From Rickettsiales bacterium (lineage in GTDB: Bacteria; Pseudomonadota; Alphaproteobacteria; Rickettsiales; 21-14-0-20-44-7), in contig JALZVI010000102.1 in NCBI GenBank assembly GCA_023301015.1, positions 1 through 7,006 of the forward strand: a DNA stretch of 7,006 bases, in the 5' to 3' direction. Shown here piece by piece: positions 4,201 through 7,006 of the stretch (positions are counted from its first letter, which is position 1; each line of letters begins with the position of its first letter). Below the pieces are notes generated by a model, which did not search any database, was not told the DNA's origin, and worked only from the letters and a program-made list of their open reading frames with translations. The translations under genes were made by a program, and so were the position numbers.

Positions 4201-7006
4201 GTCAAGCTATAGATTCCACCTTGACTATCATCTGTAATGATCAATTTATCATCATTGTCAATTACTAAATCTGTTGGTGTTACTGACCATGTTCCAGCTT
4301 CACTGGTTACTTTAAGTGTATTTAAATCAAATTCTTCCGGATTGGTACAGAAGTCAGGAATCTGATTTATGGCACGACTAGGACAGCTACAGTCAGATAC
4401 ATTTATTGTAAATGGGTAGGTCATATCAGGACATGGGTCTGTACCACCTGCTCTAAATTCATAAACAAAACTCCCTTGAGATCTACTTTCCATATCTATT
4501 CGAGAAGGTATATCTACTAGAAAACCATTTTCATCAAACCATGTTCCTAGATTAACATCAATAAGTTGCGTTAAGTCATAGAAAGTAGGATCGTTGCCAG
4601 ATGGATCATTACATAGACCAATCATATCTAATGATAATGCGGTAGGCAGAGGAAGTACTTCCGCAACAAGAAACGACGAACTACCTGAGCAACTCCCAGA
4701 TACTACATTTAGGGTATATGTCCCTGGTGAAGTGACTATCAATTCCTGATCTGAACCTATGTTTGTATTATTAATATCTGTCCATGTCCAACTGTCAAAA
4801 CCCAGTCCTCCATCTAAGGTAACAGAAGTTCCTTGACATAAATCACCACCGGTAATTGTTGGGCTGATTCCAGTAGACTCTACCAATGTAAGAGGTAATG
4901 TAGAGAGACAGTTGCCATCAGATACAACTTGTAACGTCCATTGTCCAGCTTCACTTATATCAACACTAGCGCCTATTAATGTAGTCGTTGGTCCTATCCA
5001 TTCAATAGTCTGAGCGCTAATATTGTTATTGATAACGGCGGTTAAAGTCGTTTGTGTTCCTGCACAGAATTGTAATGATCCATTGAAATCTAAGTCGGGT
5101 AGTTCGTTAACATTTATGGTTACTATGTGATTACTAGGACATCCTAGTGTATCAACAACAGTTAAGAAGTAATCTGTTGTTACTATAGGAGTAGTCGCAA
5201 TAGAGCTTGTAGTTCCTGTTGCTCCACCTGTCCAATTATAAGAACTAAATCCAGTACCATTGGTTACGCTTATTGTATTAGGTGTACCTGCACATATGTT
5301 GTCTTGGAATGTAAATTGTGGTACTGGTCTTGTAGGAATATCAAATCTAATAGAATCAGCACAACCTCCATTCAATTCGCCTACAAGTATAAATGTTCCA
5401 CTTGTTTCCATTGTCGGAAAACTAATCATATTTGTCAATAAAGGGCCGGCAACCTGAGTCCTAGGGATTACAGTATTTGTTGCCGTGTCAAAATTCCCAT
5501 AATACAAGGTTAGTGTTGAAGGAAAATTAAGATTAGTGTTTTGTGCTAAAATCGTTATACCATCAGTATTACAGTCAGAAATTGCCATGTCTAATGTTGG
5601 ACCACCTCCAATTGTAATTAACTTGGTCACCTCAAAGAAACAACCAAAGTCGTCTTCTATTTCAACTTTCAATTCATATGTTCCAGAGGGGGAATTCTCT
5701 TCATCAAAACTAATAGATTGTAAATCTTTATCTGTTGTCGCTATAAGTGTACCTGGTGTATACGACCAATCAAATTGATAGTCACCTGTAGGTACAAGAT
5801 CTATTATAGCATTGTAAGTAATTATATTGACTACATTGTCCTTGCATAACTCTTCAGGACCTTCTATCATTTGGTTGAGTGGATGAACAAGAACGTATTC
5901 AAAATCAACAGAGCTTGAACAACCTTCATCATCAGTTACTGTTAATGTTTCTATCATTTCGCCATAAGGTCCCGTATAATCTAGAGGGTCAATAGGAACA
6001 ACAAAGCTTGGTCCTGTATGTCCACTAGGTGACCACTCATAAGTATAGTTTCCTGTTCCACCACATAGCTCTTCTGGTATGAGTTCTGTCCCTTCGCCAG
6101 GGCATAACAAAGGTGCTTCTGGTGGAAGAATATCTATAAAAGGAAGTATGGTGATCTCTAGTTCTGTTATAGGACCTTTACAACCTGCGTCACTTATAAC
6201 AAAAGCGTGATAAATAACAGTTCCTGCAAAACAATCAAAATTAGTAAGTACTTGGTCTAATGTGCCACTGCCGCTGATAACATCATCGTCAGCGCCATAC
6301 TCTTCCCCTTCAATAACTTCAATAATAATATCTGTAACACCATCTTCTGCTCTTAGTTCTATGTCAGGACTTGTGTCATGGCAGATGATATCATCATAAG
6401 GGTCGTTTTCTACGACGAGTAAACTTGTGCAATCAAGTGTTGTATTCCAAGTTGCTGGCTCATCTAGTGCACAAAAATCAGAAACCCAGCATCCTGTCTG
6501 TCCATCCGATGTTGTAAAGAAGTTTATATGCAAATCTTTCTGACAATCATCATCACATTGAGCGATGTCATCAATGTCTTTGACTTTAATAAGAAATGAA
6601 AATTCAACATTTGAGACAGAGCCACATGCCGCATTAAGCCCCCATGCCCCGTTAGGGTGGGATGCATCAGTACACAATGGGCCATTTCCTTGTGATGTAG
6701 CAAACCAGCCTGGAGGTAATGTCGTTCCAGCAGCTAGACTACCTCCTGGAACCAATCCTGGTTCACCAGTACAGGTATTATCTTGTATACTCATATTACT
6801 GGCATTCACATTAAAAACGACATCATCAAAAAATCCAAAACCTGCTGGTGTCATATCCTCAATTGAAATAGCTGCTAAATCCCAACCACTTCCAAATGAT
6901 GGTATAATACCTTGTAACCATTGGCAATTGTTTCCCACCCCACCGGGATCAACTTGAAATGCCACAGTGTAAGTTACTTCTACTGTCTCCCCTGGACATA
7001 ATGGTT
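1206..7006 (-). CDS. giant multidomain T9SS-exported surface protein with CHU_C sorting domain (5' end beyond window)
   Basis: The frame is open from the right edge to the TAG at 1208-1206, giving 1932 complete residues, numbered here from the first whole codon (7004-7002). No start codon or signal peptide is in view; the GTG at 6965-6963 is internal. Order of parts: unrecognised N-terminal region 1-198; divergent PKD/Ig-like segments 199-560; three Ig-like modules 561-783; nine cysteine-paired modules 787-1584; PKD-like domain 1585-1663; SprB-like repeat 1668-1743; final Ig-like segment 1744-1831; CHU_C sorting domain 1836-1932. The C-terminal domain marks it as cargo of the type IX secretion system, exported across the outer membrane and then released or anchored at the surface. 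Architecture of this kind (many beta-sandwich repeats, no visible enzyme domain) is typical of gliding adhesins and biofilm or matrix proteins, so adhesion or a structural role is inferred rather than shown. An enzymatic domain could still lie in the missing N-terminus. Cysteines are frequent and regularly paired, suggesting disulfides, while Lys and Arg are very scarce outside the C-terminal domain. Confidence 0.93.
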   Translation of the reverse strand, partial: PLCPGETVEVTYTVAFQVDPGGVGNNCQWLQGIIPSFGSGWDLAAISIEDMTPAGFGFFDDVVFNVNASNMSIQDNTCTGEPGLVPGGSLAAGTTLPPGWFATSQGNGPLCTDASHPNGAWGLNAACGSVSNVEFSFLIKVKDIDDIAQCDDDCQKDLHINFFTTSDGQTGCWVSDFCALDEPATWNTTLDCTSLLVVENDPYDDIICHDTSPDIELRAEDGVTDIIIEVIEGEEYGADDDVISGSGTLDQVLTNFDCFAGTVIYHAFVISDAGCKGPITELEITILPFIDILPPEAPLLCPGEGTELIPEELCGGTGNYTYEWSPSGHTGPSFVVPIDPLDYTGPYGEMIETLTVTDDEGCSSSVDFEYVLVHPLNQMIEGPEELCKDNVVNIITYNAIIDLVPTGDYQFDWSYTPGTLIATTDKDLQSISFDEENSPSGTYELKVEIEDDFGCFFEVTKLITIGGGPTLDMAISDCNTDGITILAQNTNLNFPSTLTLYYGNFDTATNTVIPRTQVAGPLLTNMISFPTMETSGTFILVGELNGGCADSIRFDIPTRPVPQFTFQDNICAGTPNTISVTNGTGFSSYNWTGGATGTTSSIATTPIVTTDYFLTVVDTLGCPSNHIVTINVNELPDLDFNGSLQFCAGTQTTLTAVINNNISAQTIEWIGPTTTLIGASVDISEAGQWTLQVVSDGNCLSTLPLTLVESTGISPTITGGDLCQGTSVTLDGGLGFDSWTWTDINNTNIGSDQELIVTSPGTYTLNVVSGSCSGSSSFLVAEVLPLPTALSLDMIGLCNDPSGNDPTFYDLTQLIDVNLGTWFDENGFLVDIPSRIDMESRSQGSFVYEFRAGGTDPCPDMTYPFTINVSDCSCPSRAINQIPDFCTNPEEFDLNTLKVTSEAGTWSVTPTDLVIDNDDKLIITDDSQGGIYSLTFTLDNLSGTCPIDSTINFTVYTELTADLVINTSACNQISIAGPSMVDLDTLIVSGSTTGIWTSDNIIDTPIDSDNIVNLEGLVAGDKYKFYYTLVDPGSVCVYQRMPVEIRIRDCSCPDLSLPTILDSLCSNQDKIILTDYLTNPEGLAGNWFIDPVGPLVGQEFDPQDAAPGTYSVTYRLTVSQGSTCTNEVSGDIEILDPPVADVEGSNVRVCNGSVLTNFPEFIDLDDYVTNDGTGFWTAEPMFNGGVIDNPNELFFTDVFPAIYDFTYTAVSENNPPCDDETYILKVEVRNCNCPVIDRNTPDDLCSSEGLYNLNQLINNPEIVGGGIWNFITGTPDATIENDSTFNTAGLDGRYQFHYLPNILPDGCPKQEIFWINITLDPEYSVTNSLSACNVLATGNIDHCVNLSEAVSNTAGSWTDPAGDAVNDPTLVCFDGTNPMDEFVFTFTQNASSIMPCMPDQHLITVSIRDCACPNILITEPDPICNNDILLLATIEDDLITPGQWTVEAGPSPVNIQNGELNTDGLEAGTYTLRYTPDDNGGATCDPFSEIELVIVATESFSSGIATDLVLCNDDEDIYMLQDQIQDETLGGEWVYTSTNPAINTTSQAITPLNTPEEAIDFNYVVSDPEGVCPDVSTPLTVTINEAPLADAGIDQTISCEEKATLGGTSSVGNNITYLWSHESGVTIQNPTSANPEVNIPGVYTLEVTNTITGCNAIDEVTIQSDSPAIDVDVMVDNPPCNGGFGTLLIVGTSGGDNNYQYSIDGGATFITETVFENLAPGQYTLTVVDGNGCPSAQTFTIIDPILLEVDAGDNRDVDQGPEVYTLTATTTISTDSIALITWTENGIEFCSGGVLACFQVEVNPEIFAEYCVTVVDINGCEAMSCATIREKIVEDIYLPNIFTPNGTGDEIFFVQSDEFIESVNSMAIYDRWGNRVFVAEPSHSPNDPSFGWNGRWDNIGDQVEQGVYVYIIEILYTSGRTEIFSDDITVLR
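1209..1499 (-). other. CHU_C / gliding-motility-associated C-terminal sorting domain
   Basis: These are the last 97 residues (1836-1932) of the giant protein. Hallmarks are the opening YLPNIFTPNG followed by an acidic pair, then SMAIYDRWGNRVF, a WNGRWD motif, an EQGVYVYIIE strand and a closing DDITVLR strand. This matches the T9SS type B C-terminal domain family (TIGR04131/PF13585 by name from memory). Known members use this domain for recognition by the T9SS translocon. It contains no cysteine and is relatively Arg-rich (five Arg), unlike the rest of the protein. Confidence 0.95.
1776..2003 (-). other. SprB-like repeat
   Basis: Residues 1668-1743 of the giant protein. The segment opens with PPCNGGFGTL, followed by a GGDNNYQYSIDGG block, a FENLAPGQYTLTVVD strand and a closing NGC. 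This order (Cys-Asn-Gly, Tyr-x-Tyr-Ser-x-Asp-Gly-Gly, Leu-x-x-Gly-x-Tyr-x-x-x-Val-x-Asp, Asn-Gly-Cys) is the signature of the repeat named after SprB, the mobile gliding adhesin of Flavobacterium johnsoniae. The Cys at each end probably pair. Only one copy is seen in the window. Confidence 0.85.
2016..2252 (-). other. PKD-like domain
   Basis: Residues 1585-1663 of the giant protein. It begins ADAGIDQTISC and continues with LGGTSS, ITYLWSHESG and GVYTLEVTN, ending with a TGC. This ADAG-DQ-C ... Y-x-W ... G-x-Y-x-L-x-V pattern is a common PKD/Ig-like module in large Bacteroidota surface proteins. It sits where the next cysteine hinge of the preceding array would be expected, so the array ends here. 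Confidence 0.75.
2253..4646 (-). repeat. array of nine cysteine-paired ~89-residue modules, alternating B/A types
   Basis: Residues 787-1584 are a tandem, protein-level repeat. Modules in reading order: B0 4646-4380, A1 4379-4119, B1 4118-3846, A2 3845-3582, B2 3581-3303, A3 3302-3033, B3 3032-2766, A4 2765-2496, B4 2495-2253. Each shows a Cys near its start, a Leu-rich stretch, a Gly-x-Trp or similar, a Gly/aromatic strand (such as GTYSVTY) and a second Cys 59-67 residues after the first. Each B module except B4 ends in a Cys-x-Cys-Pro hinge (DCSCP, DCSCP, NCNCP, DCACP). Copies share pattern rather than long identical DNA, so the duplications look old. The fold is probably an Ig-like beta sandwich, but I cannot name the family. 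Confidence 0.8.
4656..5324 (-). other. three consecutive Ig-like modules
   Basis: Residues 561-783 hold three similar segments of about 73-74 residues (roughly 561-633, 635-708 and 711-783). Each opens with a Cys-Ala/Gln-Gly-Thr element (ICAGT, FCAGT, LCQGT), has a Trp strand (YNWTGG, IEWIGP, WTWTD), then a Tyr/Trp-x-Leu-x-Val strand (YFLTVVD, WTLQVVSD, YTLNVVSG) and a closing Cys. This is the usual Ig/PKD-like pattern of Bacteroidota surface proteins, with the two cysteines likely to form an intradomain disulfide. The block contains no Lys or Arg at all. Confidence 0.75.
5325..6410 (-). other. divergent PKD/Ig-like segments
   Basis: Residues 199-560 appear to be about four beta-rich segments. 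The first (about 199-289) has paired cysteines and ends in a strand after DAGC. The second (about 290-375) is PKD-like, with LCPGEGTEL, YTYEWSPSG and LTVTDDEGC. The third (about 376-466) has ELCKDN, YQFDWSYTPG, GTYELKVEIED and FGC. The fourth (about 467-560) is the least typical, with a Cys-Asn start, a TLTLYYGNFD strand and a late GGC. Boundaries are approximate and family assignment is by pattern only. Confidence 0.55.
6411..7006 (-). other. unrecognised N-terminal region of the giant protein (truncated by window edge)
   Basis: Residues 1-198 do not look like the Ig-like repeats that follow. The visible part begins with LCPGE and VEVTYTV strands, then NNCQWLQGIIPSFGSGWD, an FGFFDDVVFNV stretch, LPPGWF, a GAWGLNAACG element, and a Cys-rich acidic segment (CDDDC, then TGCW and DFCA). 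It is rich in Gly, Trp, Phe and Asp, and residues 1-139 have no Lys or Arg. The opening LCPGE resembles the start of an Ig-like module, so a preceding array outside the window is possible. A carbohydrate-binding or other beta-sandwich domain is conceivable, but I see no diagnostic motif. Confidence 0.4.

Noticed and set aside
2253..4646. DNA-level tandem repeat or CRISPR-like array
   Set aside because: The period is about 268 bases and the copies match only as protein patterns. No identical direct repeats with uniform short spacers are present.
6565..6957. Plus-strand open frame of 130 codons
   Set aside because: It is antisense to the N-terminal region of the giant protein. Its length is explained by the low frequency, on the opposite strand, of codons that would produce stops, and it shows no domain or start signal.
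6963..6965. GTG as the start codon of the giant protein
   Set aside because: The same frame stays open through 13 further residues to the window edge, including a LCPGE strand that fits the protein's style. There is no signal peptide after this GTG, and a T9SS cargo needs one. The real start lies outside the window.

Overview
The window is AT-rich and carries two genes on the minus strand, both cut by a window edge. It points to a member of the phylum Bacteroidota. The large gene ends in the C-terminal sorting domain of the type IX secretion system (T9SS), which is essentially confined to that phylum. It also carries a SprB-type repeat and many PKD/Ig-like modules. The small gene is a DEAD-box helicase of the DEFD-variant type that I associate with Bacteroidota, and its start has no Shine-Dalgarno sequence, which is normal there. 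The style of the giant protein suggests Saprospiria or a related group, but that is only an impression.

Layout in the direction of transcription, right to left: 7006 to 1206 is one open reading frame with no start in the window (1932 complete codons visible). It encodes a giant secreted or cell-surface protein. Its parts in order are: an unrecognised Trp/Gly/Cys-containing N-terminal region; a run of divergent PKD/Ig-like segments; three recognisable Ig-like modules; an array of nine cysteine-paired modules of about 89 residues; a PKD-like domain; a SprB-like repeat; a last Ig-like segment; and the CHU_C sorting domain. A strong rho-independent terminator (1151-1182) follows 23 bases after its stop. 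A 162-base intergenic space then leads to the helicase gene (start at 1043), which runs off the left edge after motif VI.

The two genes probably do not work together. One is a cell-surface adhesin or matrix-type protein and the other a cytoplasmic RNA helicase, and a terminator separates them. No tRNA, rRNA, CRISPR array, insertion sequence or transposase is visible. The most unusual content lies inside the giant protein: a highly regular cysteine lattice in an alternating A/B module array, and very long stretches (up to 275 residues) with no lysine or arginine.
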